This document shows, piece by piece, positions 44,662 through 54,086 of a stretch of 64,000 bases of DNA. The translations under genes and the position numbers were made by a program. Source of the DNA: an uncultured Pelagimonas sp. (GTDB lineage: Bacteria; Pseudomonadota; Alphaproteobacteria; Rhodobacterales; Rhodobacteraceae); contig NZ_CANMKO010000013.1 of assembly GCF_947498515.1 (NCBI RefSeq), positions 62,001-126,000 of the forward strand, written 5' to 3'. Numbering within the stretch: the stretch's first letter is position 1; every line of letters begins with the position of its first letter. The notes beneath the pieces are model-generated. The model made no database searches. It was given only the letters and a program-made list of their open reading frames with translations, and was not told the DNA's origin.

Positions 44662-46899
44662 ATGCCCACCGTTCAAGAACAGCTGTCGACCATCGCAACC
44701 TGGATTCGTACCGATCCCGGCCTCGCCATCAATGTGCACCCCGAGCAAATCGAAGAAGCCGCCCGGGCCGCCGAAGCGATCAACGCCATTATTGCCCAAG
44801 CCATCACCTCGCTTGAGCTGAACGAAGATGGGCGGATCACGGCCGCAGATGTCGAAGCGATCAGCGATTTCATTCGCGCCGACGCGGAACTTTTGGAAGA
44901 GTTCATCGTCGCCCATGGCGATGATGAGGGTGAAGAAGAAACCGGATTTCATCTGGTCCAGAACGACGGTTCGGCCCTTCGGTTTCAGGGGCGCAACTTT
45001 ATCGATAAGATTGCTGACTCAATCTACCATATCGGGTTCAATTATTCCGACGGGCGCTTTGTGAACGAAGATGGCAACGCCAACCAAACAACAGCCGAAG
45101 TTGCCGGGTGGCTGAACTACTTCATCAACGAAGAGAACATCGTGTTCGGAACCGAAGAGGCGGATCGCCTGAAAAGCGGCAATTATTCCTTTACCATTCC
45201 CGATGCCGCAAACGAGTTGTTCATTGCCGGCGACGGAAATGATTCAATCTGGGCCCGTGATGGCAACGATACCATCGACGCCGGAGACGGCAATGACCAC
45301 GCCATGGGCCACGATGGTGATGATGACATGTCGGGGGGGGCCGGAAACGACTATCTGTCTGGTGGCGATGGCGATGACACGCTCGAGGGCGGAACAGGCG
45401 AAGACAAGCTGCGTGGCGGTGAGGGCGATGATGTCGCCTATGGCGGCGACGGAGAAGACCTGCTGCTTGGCAGTGAAGGCAACGACAGCTTGTTTGGCGG
45501 CGCGGATGCCGACCGTCTTTATGGACAAGACGGGAACGACGACATTGATGGCGGAGCCGGAAACGACAGGGCATCAGGCGGCGACGGTGACGACCTTGCA
45601 GAAGGCGGTGCCGGGAATGACAGCCTTTATGGCCACTCCGGAGAGGACACTTTGATTGGTGGTGCCGGTGCGGACCGTATGTCCGGTGGTGACGATGCCG
45701 ATGAAATCAGCGGTGGCGACGGTGAAGACTACCTATCCGGTGGTGAGGGCAACGATGACCTAAACGGTGGCGACGACAGCGACCGCATGATTGGCGGCAA
45801 CGGCAATGATGCCCTCGAAGGCGGCGGCGGTGGCGACTACCTTTCGGGCGGAAGCGGCCATGATACGCTGATTGGCGGCGATGGTGTCGATACTCTGCGT
45901 GGCGGCGATGGCAATGACGTTGGCGACGCCGGAGCGGGCGACGAACGCCTTCTTGCCGGTGATGGCAATGATACATTTGATGGCGGCGCAGGGGCCGATA
46001 CGCTTTATGGTCAAGACGGCCATGATCTTCTCGAAGGCGGCACCGGGGATGACTATCTATCAGGGGGGGATGACAACGACACGCTTCTCGGCGGCGACGG
46101 GGATGACCGGCTAAACGGTGGTCGAGGCGATGACAGTTTGAACGGCGGCGACGGGATGAATGACCTTGCCGGCTATGATGGTGATGACACCATCGTGTCG
46201 GGCGATGATGTCGACGTGATGCGTGGTGGCGACGGAAATGACGTCATGTCCACCGGTGGCGGCAATGACACTGCCTTTGGTCAGGACGGCCACGACGAAA
46301 TCGAAGGCGGCGCTGGGAATGACTATCTCGTCGGTCAGGATGGCGACGATAGCCTGTTTGGCGGGTCTGGCATGGACGCCTTGCGCGGCAATGATGGTGA
46401 TGATGAAATCCACGGCGGTGCCGACGACGATATGATCTGGGGCAGCCAAGGCAACGACAGTCTATATGGCGACGGCGGGGCCGATCGTCTGAGCGCAAGC
46501 GATGGCAACGACCTTCTAGACGGCGGAGCGGGCAACGATACGCTTTATGGCGGTGCCGGTCGTGATGTCTTTGAAGGTGGTGCCGGGGCTGATCGTATGG
46601 ACGCTGCCGACGACGAAAGCGTTCGCGACGTGTTTATCTTTAACGAAGGCGACAGCGGCGCGACGTTTGCCGATATGGATATTGTTTACAACTTCCAAAG
46701 CGGCGAAGATCAAATTGATCTGTCCAGTTTTGGCAACCTTAGCTTCAATGGCGACGCCGCCTTTGACGACAACGGAGAGGGTCAAGTGCGCTTCCAAGGC
46801 GGATTGCTTGAGATCGACCAAGACGGCAATGGAGCCGCTGACATGATCGTGGAAATGCGCGATGTCGTGACTCTCGATAGCGACGACTTCATCTTGTAA
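44662..46899 (+). CDS. Large RTX repeat protein, type I secreted
   Basis: From ATG 44662 (AAGGAGG 5 bp upstream) the 745-residue, very acidic protein has an N-terminal helical region (1-90) with a lone EF-hand/dockerin-like loop LNEDGRITAADV (53-64). A small domain follows (about 95-180), then roughly 460 residues of calcium-binding RTX nonapeptides (GGDGNDxL type), and a C-terminal part (VFIFNEGDSG, DIVYNFQSGEDQIDLSSF) ending DSDDFIL, typical of type I secretion signals. No enzymatic domain is visible, so adhesin or matrix roles are likely. No ABC exporter genes are nearby. The frame open to 44305 is an artefact. Confidence 0.9.
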   Translation: MPTVQEQLSTIATWIRTDPGLAINVHPEQIEEAARAAEAINAIIAQAITSLELNEDGRITAADVEAISDFIRADAELLEEFIVAHGDDEGEEETGFHLVQNDGSALRFQGRNFIDKIADSIYHIGFNYSDGRFVNEDGNANQTTAEVAGWLNYFINEENIVFGTEEADRLKSGNYSFTIPDAANELFIAGDGNDSIWARDGNDTIDAGDGNDHAMGHDGDDDMSGGAGNDYLSGGDGDDTLEGGTGEDKLRGGEGDDVAYGGDGEDLLLGSEGNDSLFGGADADRLYGQDGNDDIDGGAGNDRASGGDGDDLAEGGAGNDSLYGHSGEDTLIGGAGADRMSGGDDADEISGGDGEDYLSGGEGNDDLNGGDDSDRMIGGNGNDALEGGGGGDYLSGGSGHDTLIGGDGVDTLRGGDGNDVGDAGAGDERLLAGDGNDTFDGGAGADTLYGQDGHDLLEGGTGDDYLSGGDDNDTLLGGDGDDRLNGGRGDDSLNGGDGMNDLAGYDGDDTIVSGDDVDVMRGGDGNDVMSTGGGNDTAFGQDGHDEIEGGAGNDYLVGQDGDDSLFGGSGMDALRGNDGDDEIHGGADDDMIWGSQGNDSLYGDGGADRLSASDGNDLLDGGAGNDTLYGGAGRDVFEGGAGADRMDAADDESVRDVFIFNEGDSGATFADMDIVYNFQSGEDQIDLSSFGNLSFNGDAAFDDNGEGQVRFQGGLLEIDQDGNGAADMIVEMRDVVTLDSDDFIL
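45220..46615 (+). repeat. RTX nonapeptide-coding repeat array
   Basis: About fifty degenerate 27-bp units encoding GGxGxDxLx-type nonapeptides, rich in GGCGGCGA/GGTGATGGC. The array makes long antisense open frames that should not be called genes. Confidence 0.85.
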
Positions 46900-46952
46900 G
46901 TCGATCACAATCTAGCATGGACCTGCATGCGCTCCTTAGCAATAAGGGGCGC

Positions 46953-49415
46953 ATGACTGCATTTACCTTGCCCATCGATGACGCCCTGCCCGAACTTGTC
47001 GCCGCGCTTCGCGCTTCTGGCCGTGCCGTGCTCCAAGCGCCGCCCGGTGCCGGGAAAACCACGCGCGTTCCAATCGCCCTGCTCGAGGCCGGTTTGACGG
47101 ATGGCAAGATCCTGATGCTCGAGCCGCGCCGACTTGCCACCCGTGCCGCCGCCACGCGGCTGGCCGAGCACTTCGGTGAAAAGCCCGGCCAAACCGTCGG
47201 CTACCGCATGCGGGGCGACAGCAAGGTCTCGGGCGCAACACGCATCGAAGTCGTCACCGAAGGTATTCTAACCCGGATGATCCAATCCGATCCCGAACTC
47301 ACCGGGATCGGCGCGGTTCTGTTTGATGAATTTCATGAACGCTCTCTCAACGCTGATCTTGGTTTGGCTTTGTGCTTGGAAATCGCCGACGCATTGCGCG
47401 ATGATCTGATCCTGCTCGCCATGTCCGCCACGTTGGATGCTGGTCCTGTGGCCGAGCTGATGAGCGCCCCAATCATCACATCCCAAGGTCGCAGCTTCCC
47501 CGTCACTGATCGCTGGCTCCCGGCCCCGCTGCCCAAGCGCGCCAGGTTCGAAGACGCGATGACGGATCTGATCCTCACTGCCCTCACCGAAACCGAAGGC
47601 GGGGTCCTTGCCTTCCTGCCCGGTGAAGGTGAAATTCGTCGCGTCGAAGGACAGCTGAAAAAACGCCTCCCCGAGGATGTTCACCTGCGACCGTTATTTG
47701 GAGCGATGGAGATCGGTGCTCAGCGCGCCGCCATCCGTCCCGAAGGTGATGGGCGCAAGTTGGTTCTGGCGACCTCCATCGCAGAAACCTCGCTGACCAT
47801 CGAAGACATCCGTGTTGTGGTGGATGGCGGCAAGGCCCGCCGCGCTCGATTTGATCCCGGGTCTGGAATGTCGCGGCTGGTCACCGAACGGGTGACCCGA
47901 GCTGAGGCAACTCAACGGGCTGGGCGCGCCGGACGGGTTGCACCGGGCATCGCCTACAAGCTCTGGACAAAAGGTGAAGAAGGGGCGCTAAGCCCTTACC
48001 CCCCTGCGGAAATTGAGGCTGCGGATCTTTCAGGACTTGCCTTGGAATTGGCGGTTTGGGGGGCGACCCCGGAACAGCTACCCTTTTTGACGCCACCTCC
48101 GGAAGGAACTTACGCAGAATCTTGTGCTTTGCTGCAAATGCTGGGCGCTTTGGACAAATCAAACCAAATCACAGAGCACGGAAAGCGTATTTCACGCCTA
48201 CCTACCCACCCAAGACTTGCACATATGATACTTAAATCTGGATCAGAAGGGGCAACATTGGCCTCACTTTTATCCGATCGCGATCCAATCATATCTGCAC
48301 CCACAGATCTAGCACTGCGAATAGAGGTCATCCGCAACGTCAAACAATTTACACAATCTCGACAATATGGCGTAAACCGACCGGCCCTAGAGCGCATCAA
48401 ACAAGAAGCGAGACGGCTAACCTCTCTTGTTAGGGACAGCGTAAAGAACAATTCCCAACACTTTGTTAACCATGCTGAAATGGCAGCCATGGCTTACCCG
48501 GATCGCATTGGACTAAGACGTAAGGGTGACGCCCCACGATTTCAGCTCTCCGGTGGCAAAGGCGCGATAATGGACGAAGCCGACCCGCTGGCCAATCAAC
48601 GTTTGATCGTGGTTACAGACACTGACGGCAACCCTCGAGAAGCAAAAATTAGGCAGGCGATCACAATCTCTCAGGCGGAGGTTCGAAACCTGTTTAACGA
48701 TCAAATTCAATGGCATGAAAGCTGCTCTTGGAGTAAACGAGAACGCCGTGTTGTAGCCCGTAGGCAGGAGATGTTTGGGGCTATCGCACTTGAGGATCGC
48801 ATTTGGAAGGACGCCCCAGAGGATGCTATCGCACGGGCAATGCTGGATGGGGTGCGCGACCTTGGCATCACTCTTTCGGACGCCGGCCGGCGCTTCTGCG
48901 CCCGTGTCGCGCTTGGTCGCGACGGTGGCTTGGGCCTTCCCGATATGTCGCTCGACTGTTTGATTGATGAGGTCGAAGACTGGCTTCTCCCCTATCTGGC
49001 CGGAGTGAAAACCGCCGAGGCATGGAAGCGATTTGACCTTTTGCCCGCTTTGCGCGCCCGCCTAGACTGGGGGCAAATGCAAGCCTTAGATAGCAGCATT
49101 CCGGGCAAATTCACCACTCCATTGGGGCATGATATCCCGATTGATTACTCGTGCGAACACCCGGAAATTCAGCTCCGCCTCCAAGAGCTATTTGGGCAAA
49201 CATCCCACCCAATGGTGGGCAAAACCCCCTTGCGCGTGACCCTACTATCACCGGCACGTAAGCCGGTTCAGACCACCATGGACTTGCCGGGTTTTTGGTC
49301 TGGCTCCTATGCAGATGTGCGCAAAGATATGCGTGCCCGCTATCCCAAACACCCGTGGCCCGAGGACCCGACGCAGGCTGATCCCACCCTTCGCGCGAAA
49401 CCGCGTGGACGCTAA
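46953..49415 (+). CDS. hrpB: ATP-dependent helicase HrpB
   Basis: The 820-residue DEAH-box protein has PPGAGKTT (motif I), DEFHER (motif II), AMSATLD (motif III), then HA2-like and HrpB C-terminal regions. It is probably an RNA helicase of unclear role. ATG 46953 with AAGGGG upstream is preferred over 46917. About 48080-48790 has noticeably lower GC (26 of 60 bases in 48181-48240) and different codon use from the two ends, which suggests a recombination-derived segment. Confidence 0.93.
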   Translation: MTAFTLPIDDALPELVAALRASGRAVLQAPPGAGKTTRVPIALLEAGLTDGKILMLEPRRLATRAAATRLAEHFGEKPGQTVGYRMRGDSKVSGATRIEVVTEGILTRMIQSDPELTGIGAVLFDEFHERSLNADLGLALCLEIADALRDDLILLAMSATLDAGPVAELMSAPIITSQGRSFPVTDRWLPAPLPKRARFEDAMTDLILTALTETEGGVLAFLPGEGEIRRVEGQLKKRLPEDVHLRPLFGAMEIGAQRAAIRPEGDGRKLVLATSIAETSLTIEDIRVVVDGGKARRARFDPGSGMSRLVTERVTRAEATQRAGRAGRVAPGIAYKLWTKGEEGALSPYPPAEIEAADLSGLALELAVWGATPEQLPFLTPPPEGTYAESCALLQMLGALDKSNQITEHGKRISRLPTHPRLAHMILKSGSEGATLASLLSDRDPIISAPTDLALRIEVIRNVKQFTQSRQYGVNRPALERIKQEARRLTSLVRDSVKNNSQHFVNHAEMAAMAYPDRIGLRRKGDAPRFQLSGGKGAIMDEADPLANQRLIVVTDTDGNPREAKIRQAITISQAEVRNLFNDQIQWHESCSWSKRERRVVARRQEMFGAIALEDRIWKDAPEDAIARAMLDGVRDLGITLSDAGRRFCARVALGRDGGLGLPDMSLDCLIDEVEDWLLPYLAGVKTAEAWKRFDLLPALRARLDWGQMQALDSSIPGKFTTPLGHDIPIDYSCEHPEIQLRLQELFGQTSHPMVGKTPLRVTLLSPARKPVQTTMDLPGFWSGSYADVRKDMRARYPKHPWPEDPTQADPTLRAKPRGR

Positions 49416-49963
49416 GACAGGATTTCAGCCGTGGTTTTGACCTCTGCGAAATCCGCCGCGAGGGTTGCCAAGGTGACTTTGAGCGCAAGGTCCGCAGCGA
49501 TGCCACCACCATCCCGGTCAGGCAGAGGAAAAGCGATCAAGGCGTCCTCTGCCACGGTGACGTTGAACCCCAGATTGGCGGCAATGCGCACAGTTGAGGC
49601 GACACAGAACGCCGCCACGCCACCGGCAACAATGAGATCACTGATGCCTTCGTCACGCAAATGCGCCTCGAGCCCGGTGCCAATAAACCCTGATGACCCA
49701 GGTTTCCAGAAGACCGCCTCCCCGTCTAGCGGCATGGCGCACACCATGGGCTGACCGCCGGGTTGATCCTTGCGAAAGGGAACATTCGGATCGCTTTGCT
49801 CATGGTGCAACACATGAACAACGGGAGCATTTCTAGAACGAAACGCTGTGACAAGTTTTGCAACTTGATCAGCGAAATCTGGATACACAACGGAGCGCCC
49901 TGCCGTGATCCGGGTGTTCATCTCTTCTTGAAGATCGATCAATAGCAGCGCGGTTTTGGTCAT
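49412..49963 (-). CDS. Isochorismatase-family cysteine hydrolase
   Basis: From ATG 49963 the 183-residue enzyme begins MTKTALLLIDLQEEM, with the catalytic Asp in LLIDLQ, a Lys in FWKPGSSGF and Cys in GGVAAFCVASTV. This is the Asp-Lys-Cys triad of isochorismatase-like amidases. The substrate is unknown (nicotinamidase- or ureidoacrylate-type possible). It ends tail to tail with hrpB, overlapping by 4 bp. Confidence 0.88.
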   Translation of the reverse strand: MTKTALLLIDLQEEMNTRITAGRSVVYPDFADQVAKLVTAFRSRNAPVVHVLHHEQSDPNVPFRKDQPGGQPMVCAMPLDGEAVFWKPGSSGFIGTGLEAHLRDEGISDLIVAGGVAAFCVASTVRIAANLGFNVTVAEDALIAFPLPDRDGGGIAADLALKVTLATLAADFAEVKTTAEILS

Positions 49964-50007
49964 GTCTAACCCCCCGATGAAACACCAAACCGACAGGTAG
50001 AGCGCAC

Positions 50008-50051
50008 CAAAACCCTTGCAAGGGTTTTGCAAATTCCGTGCACGGAATTTG
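50008..50051. repeat. Tandem pair of 22-bp palindromes
   Basis: Two directly adjoining perfect palindromes: 50008-50029 (half CAAAACCCTTG) and 50030-50051 (half CAAATTCCGTG). The same two types, in the opposite order, occur at 59701-59744; a related single copy is at 22844. They lie between the isochorismatase and argF genes. Confidence 0.9.
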
Positions 50052-50072
50052 GGCGGCGCGCCCGTCCGGTGA

Positions 50073-50999
50073 TTAGACGTTCAAGCAGTAGCGCATCACG
50101 GCTTTTTGCGCGTGCAGACGGTTTTCGGCCTCGTCCCAGATCACCGAATTCGGACCATCCATGACTTCGGACGTCACCTCTTCTTCGCGGTGCGCTGGCA
50201 AACAGTGCATAAAGAGAGCGTCAGGTTTGGCTGCATCCATCAGCTTTTGATTAACCTGAAACGGGCGCAACATGTTGTGGCGGCGTTCCCGCGCCGATTG
50301 GGCATCGTGCATCGACACCCAGGTATCCGCGACAATCAAATCGGCCCCTTCGACGGCCTTGAACGCATCCCGTTCTATTGTAATTGAGCTGCCTTCATTG
50401 CGCGCCAAACCAACAAACTCCATTTCCGGATCAAGTTGAACCGGGCCGGTGAAGGTCAGGTCAAAGCCAAATTGCCCAGCTGCGTGAAGGAAGGAGGCGC
50501 ATACATTATTGCCGTCGCCACACCAAACAACCTTTTTCCCTTTGATCGGCCCACGATGTTCTTCGTACGTCAGAATATCAGCCATGATTTGGCAAGGGTG
50601 GGTGCGATCGGTCAGACCGTTAATCACGGGTACACTGGCAAATTCGGCCATTTCCTCAAGCACGCTTTCATCAAAGGTGCGGATCATGATCATATCGACA
50701 TAGCGCGACAACACGCGGGCCGTATCGGCGATGGTTTCACCGTGTCCCAGCTGCATATCGTTGCCCGACAGAACCATGGTTTGCCCACCCATTTGGCGCA
50801 CGCCCACATCGAAAGACACACGGGTTCGAGTCGATGGCTTTTCAAAGATCAAAGCAACCATGCGCCCATCCAGAGGCTTTTCATCATCGGGCATCGCTTT
50901 GGGGCGGCCAAGGCGCGCTTGTTTCATGGCCCCTGCCTGATCGATGATGCCACGCAGAGCGGCTTTGTCGGTTTTGTGGATATCTAGGAAATGGTTCAT
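50073..50999 (-). CDS. argF: Ornithine carbamoyltransferase
   Basis: This 308-residue enzyme makes citrulline from ornithine and carbamoyl phosphate. Signature: the carbamoyl-phosphate loop [15 protein letters not shown] and [14 protein letters not shown] 50999 gives the normal family length; the frame open to 51536 overlaps argD and is wrong. It follows argD in the same direction, but a repeat with two hairpins separates them. Confidence 0.97.
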   Translation of the reverse strand: MNHFLDIHKTDKAALRGIIDQAGAMKQARLGRPKAMPDDEKPLDGRMVALIFEKPSTRTRVSFDVGVRQMGGQTMVLSGNDMQLGHGETIADTARVLSRYVDMIMIRTFDESVLEEMAEFASVPVINGLTDRTHPCQIMADILTYEEHRGPIKGKKVVWCGDGNNVCASFLHAAGQFGFDLTFTGPVQLDPEMEFVGLARNEGSSITIERDAFKAVEGADLIVADTWVSMHDAQSARERRHNMLRPFQVNQKLMDAAKPDALFMHCLPAHREEEVTSEVMDGPNSVIWDEAENRLHAQKAVMRYCLNV

Positions 51000-51026
51000 G
51001 ACGATGTGCTTTTTGTGAGGGGGGAT

Positions 51027-51090
51027 GGGGGCGCTGCCCCCGTCTTTGATCCCAAAGACTCCCCCGGGATATTTGTGGAAAGAAGAAGCC
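51027..51090. repeat. GC-rich intergenic repeat with two hairpins (Rhodobacteraceae type)
   Basis: GGGGGC-GCT-GCCCCC (51027-51041) is directly followed by GTCTTTG-ATCC-CAAAGAC (51042-51059), then a purine-rich tail near GGGATATTTGTGG. I recognise this combination from many Rhodobacteraceae intergenic regions. Here it divides argD from argF and could modulate read-through. Confidence 0.75.
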
Positions 51091-52272
51091 TTAAGCGGCC
51101 GTGGTTTCAAGCTGGGTTGCGGCGGCGTCCAAACGTGTGATGGCTTCGTTGATGTCTTCTTTGGTGATGTTAAGGGCGGGCAAAAGGCGCGCGACATTGT
51201 CGGCGGCGGGCACGGTGATGACGTCTTGATCATATCCGGCTTGCACGACCTCGCCCGCCGGAACGACACACCGAAGGCCAAGCATGAGGCCCGAGCCACG
51301 CACGCTTTCAAAGATCGTCGGATGCGAGGCAACCAACCCTTCAAGCTTTTGACGCAGCAGGCCTGCCTGCGCATTGACGTCCTCAAGGAAAGCGGGTTCG
51401 GCGACGATGTCGAGCACGGCTTTGCCCACGGCGCAGCCCAGCGGATTGCCCCCGTAGGTTGACCCATGGGTGCCTGCAACCATGCCGCTGGCGGCGTTTT
51501 CAGTGGCGAGAACGGCGCCCAGAGGGAAACCGCCACCGATACCTTTGGCGACCATCATGATGTCAGGCGTGATGCCCGCCCATTCATGGGCAAAGAGCTT
51601 TCCGGTCCGGCCCACGCCGCATTGCACCTCGTCCAGAATGAGCAATATGCCCTTCTCATCGCACAAGTCGCGTAGTGCTTTTAGACAGTTGTCAGGAACG
51701 GCGCGAATGCCGCCTTCGCCTTGGACCGGTTCAATCATGATGGCACCGGTTGTCTCGGTGATCGCCGACTTGAGCGCCTCGGAATCGGCCCAAGGGACTT
51801 GGACGAACCCCGGCAAAAGCGGGCCAAACCCGTCGACCATTTTCGGCGTATTCACCGCGGCAATCGCTGCGGATGACCGGCCATGAAACGCACCTTCAAA
51901 GGTGATGATGTCGGTCTTTTCCGGCTGGCCTTGATCGTGCCAATATTTGCGCGCCATTTTGATGGCCAGTTCGCAGGCCTCGGTGCCCGAATTGGTGAAA
52001 AACACCGTGTCGGCAAAGCTGGTCTCGACCAGCTTGTCGGCCAGCGCTTGTTGTTGCGGGATGTCATAGAGGTTTGACACATGCCACAGGTTTTGTGCCT
52101 GATTGGTCAGGGCCTCGACTAACGCGGGATGGGCGTGACCAAGCACATTCACAGCAATGCCAGAGCCCAGATCAAGCAAGCGTCGGCCATCTGCCGTGGT
52201 CAGCCAGCTGCCCTCACCCTTGGTGAATTGCAAAGGGGCGCGGTTGTATGTCGGCAAGACGGAAGAGATCAT
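51091..52272 (-). CDS. argD: Acetylornithine aminotransferase
   Basis: The 393-residue PLP enzyme transfers an amino group in arginine synthesis. It has [29 protein letters not shown] and the PLP-lysine in [18 protein letters not shown] 52272 has AGGAC upstream; a start at 52296 is possible. It lies upstream of argF in the same direction. Confidence 0.96.
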   Translation of the reverse strand: MISSVLPTYNRAPLQFTKGEGSWLTTADGRRLLDLGSGIAVNVLGHAHPALVEALTNQAQNLWHVSNLYDIPQQQALADKLVETSFADTVFFTNSGTEACELAIKMARKYWHDQGQPEKTDIITFEGAFHGRSSAAIAAVNTPKMVDGFGPLLPGFVQVPWADSEALKSAITETTGAIMIEPVQGEGGIRAVPDNCLKALRDLCDEKGILLILDEVQCGVGRTGKLFAHEWAGITPDIMMVAKGIGGGFPLGAVLATENAASGMVAGTHGSTYGGNPLGCAVGKAVLDIVAEPAFLEDVNAQAGLLRQKLEGLVASHPTIFESVRGSGLMLGLRCVVPAGEVVQAGYDQDVITVPAADNVARLLPALNITKEDINEAITRLDAAATQLETTAA

Positions 52273-52693
52273 GTCCTTGTCCTTAGTCTGAGGCATGCAG
52301 GGGCCACACAGGGCGAAAGCCGATTGGTGGCAAGCTGGCAGAGGCCTGTCAAGTTATGTTGGGGTGGGTGTGACGCAAAGAGGCAAGGCGCGCCTTTGGG
52401 GGCACGCAGGAAAAGAGCAAGTTAGGCTCGTCGGAGTGTCGCTTTGATCATCATGAGGGGCCGTTTAGGCGGGTTTTGCGGGTTAATCAAGCGAAATATG
52501 TGCAATGGCATTGCACAAGTTGATCTATCTGCGGCCTGACCAAGGGTATTTGGGTCACACAATATGTTCCACTATGCGCATTTTGCGCATCGAGGTTATT
52601 TCAGAAAGGTGCACCCAATGCGTTTGCACGCATCGATGGGCCTGTTTTTGCAAACGTTGGGCGGTTTGCAGGGTAAACACGACGCTAGGTCGG
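52273..52693. other. 421-bp gap with two palindromes
   Basis: No gene seen. TGTGCAATG-G-CATTGCACA (52499-52517) is a perfect 19-bp palindrome, and ATGCGCA-TTT-TGCGCAT (52574-52590) a perfect 17-bp one. Both lie upstream of argD and downstream of truA, so they could be operators or part of a truA 3' structure. Confidence 0.6.
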
Positions 52694-53476
52694 TTACCCG
52701 CCCGCAAAATCTGCAAATGGATCATCGGGATATCCGACCCCCATTAGGTACAAACCAACACCGGGGCAGACCGTACCACAGGCGGCGCGGTCACGGGCCT
52801 CAAGCGCGTGCTTCATATCAATCGGGTCCCAAGTGCCAGAGCCAACATGCTCAAGCGATCCGACAATGCTGCGCACCTGATTATGTAGAAAGCTGCGCGC
52901 GCGCAGATGGAAATGCACCTCGGTTCCGCCAAGGCCATCGACCTCTTCAATACGGATTTCAGTCATGGTTTTGACTGGTGATTGCGCCTGACAATTCACG
53001 CTGCGAAACGTCGTAAAATCATGTAACCCAATCAGATGCGCGGCCCCTTCGCGCATGGCATCCACGTCTAGCGTTTGGCTCACCCGCCAGACCTGCCCGG
53101 CCTCAAGCGTTTCAGGTGCGCGTCGTGTCAGCAACCGGAACAAATAACGCCGCTCAACCGCAGAAAACCGCGCATGCCAGTCATCCGACACCGCACGACA
53201 GGCGCGAATGGCCACCGGGGCCGGTTTCAGGTGGAAATTCAAAGCCTCGCCCAATCGGAACGGGTCCCAATCTTTGTCCATGTCACAATGGGCCACCTGC
53301 CCACGGCCATGTACGCCGGTATCGGTTCGCCCCGCCGCCACGACGGAGTGCTCACGCGGTTCCAGACGCGCCAAGGCGTCTTCGATCGCCCCCTGAACCG
53401 AGGGTTGATCCACCTGACGTTGCCACCCTGAAAAGGGCCGACCGTCATATTCTACAAGCAAGGCATATCTGGGCAT
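52694..53476 (-). CDS. truA: tRNA pseudouridine synthase A
   Basis: The 260-residue enzyme makes pseudouridine at positions 38-40 of tRNAs. The catalytic Asp is in [17 protein letters not shown] and the family strand is [16 protein letters not shown] 53476 ([19 protein letters not shown]) matches the family start; the frame open to 53599 is not needed. Confidence 0.96.
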   Translation of the reverse strand: MPRYALLVEYDGRPFSGWQRQVDQPSVQGAIEDALARLEPREHSVVAAGRTDTGVHGRGQVAHCDMDKDWDPFRLGEALNFHLKPAPVAIRACRAVSDDWHARFSAVERRYLFRLLTRRAPETLEAGQVWRVSQTLDVDAMREGAAHLIGLHDFTTFRSVNCQAQSPVKTMTEIRIEEVDGLGGTEVHFHLRARSFLHNQVRSIVGSLEHVGSGTWDPIDMKHALEARDRAACGTVCPGVGLYLMGVGYPDDPFADFAGG

Positions 53477-53561
53477 GGGGCGCGCAATACCCTGCTGAGC
53501 CAATTGGGGCAAGATGTCTGATTTTAGAATATCCTTGCGACGGGTGCCCAGACAAGTTCCG

Positions 53562-53996
53562 CTACCACCGCCACAGGGTATTGGCCTCAAAGAGTTCAAT
53601 CACCTGTCCGTCGGCTTCGGACCAAACCAGTGTAAAACGATGGGAGAGTGTCACAGGCGCAAGAAAGGGCTGTTGCGTTTTGTTTGCCATATAGGCCACG
53701 CAATCGCGTTCACCGCAAATCGGCGTTTCCAAAACCCGTCGGGCAAATTCTTCCCAGCCTGTCATTGTTGGCCGGTCGTTGCGAACCCAAGTTGCGCCAT
53801 CATACGTCGCAACTTGGTAGCCATAGCGCTTGGAAAGCTTATGCGCGGTGTCAGCTTTGCCACTGCTGCGAATGTCATTCGCCATGCTGGTGAAACGCGC
53901 ATCAGGCCACGCCATTGGGCCAAATTTGTAGCCAAGCCAACCCAAAATCGCCGCGAACATCACGAGTCTGAAGATGGCAGTGTTGCCTAAGATCAT
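53562..53996 (-). CDS. Hypothetical membrane-anchored protein
   Basis: From ATG 53996 the 144-residue protein has an N-terminal hydrophobic helix ([18 protein letters not shown]) and a soluble part with a Cys pair in [12 protein letters not shown] recognise no domain. It lies between truA and an MFS exporter, same direction. Confidence 0.65.
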   Translation of the reverse strand: MILGNTAIFRLVMFAAILGWLGYKFGPMAWPDARFTSMANDIRSSGKADTAHKLSKRYGYQVATYDGATWVRNDRPTMTGWEEFARRVLETPICGERDCVAYMANKTQQPFLAPVTLSHRFTLVWSEADGQVIELFEANTLWRW

Positions 53997-54086
53997 GGTG
54001 CGCCCCAAAAATTTGCCTCTTTGGACATGCCACAAGGATCGCCGCGACCACAGTCTGGAATACCTGTCCGATCAAGTCCGCAGCGG

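Noticed and set aside
45221-46908. Several antisense frames opposite the RTX repeats
   Set aside because: Periodic GGN/GAY codons keep the opposite strands open; the translations are low-complexity His/Arg/Ala strings.
51000-51536. argF frame extended to 51536
   Set aside because: It crosses the intergenic repeat and the end of argD; OTC proteins start at [11 protein letters not shown] (50999).
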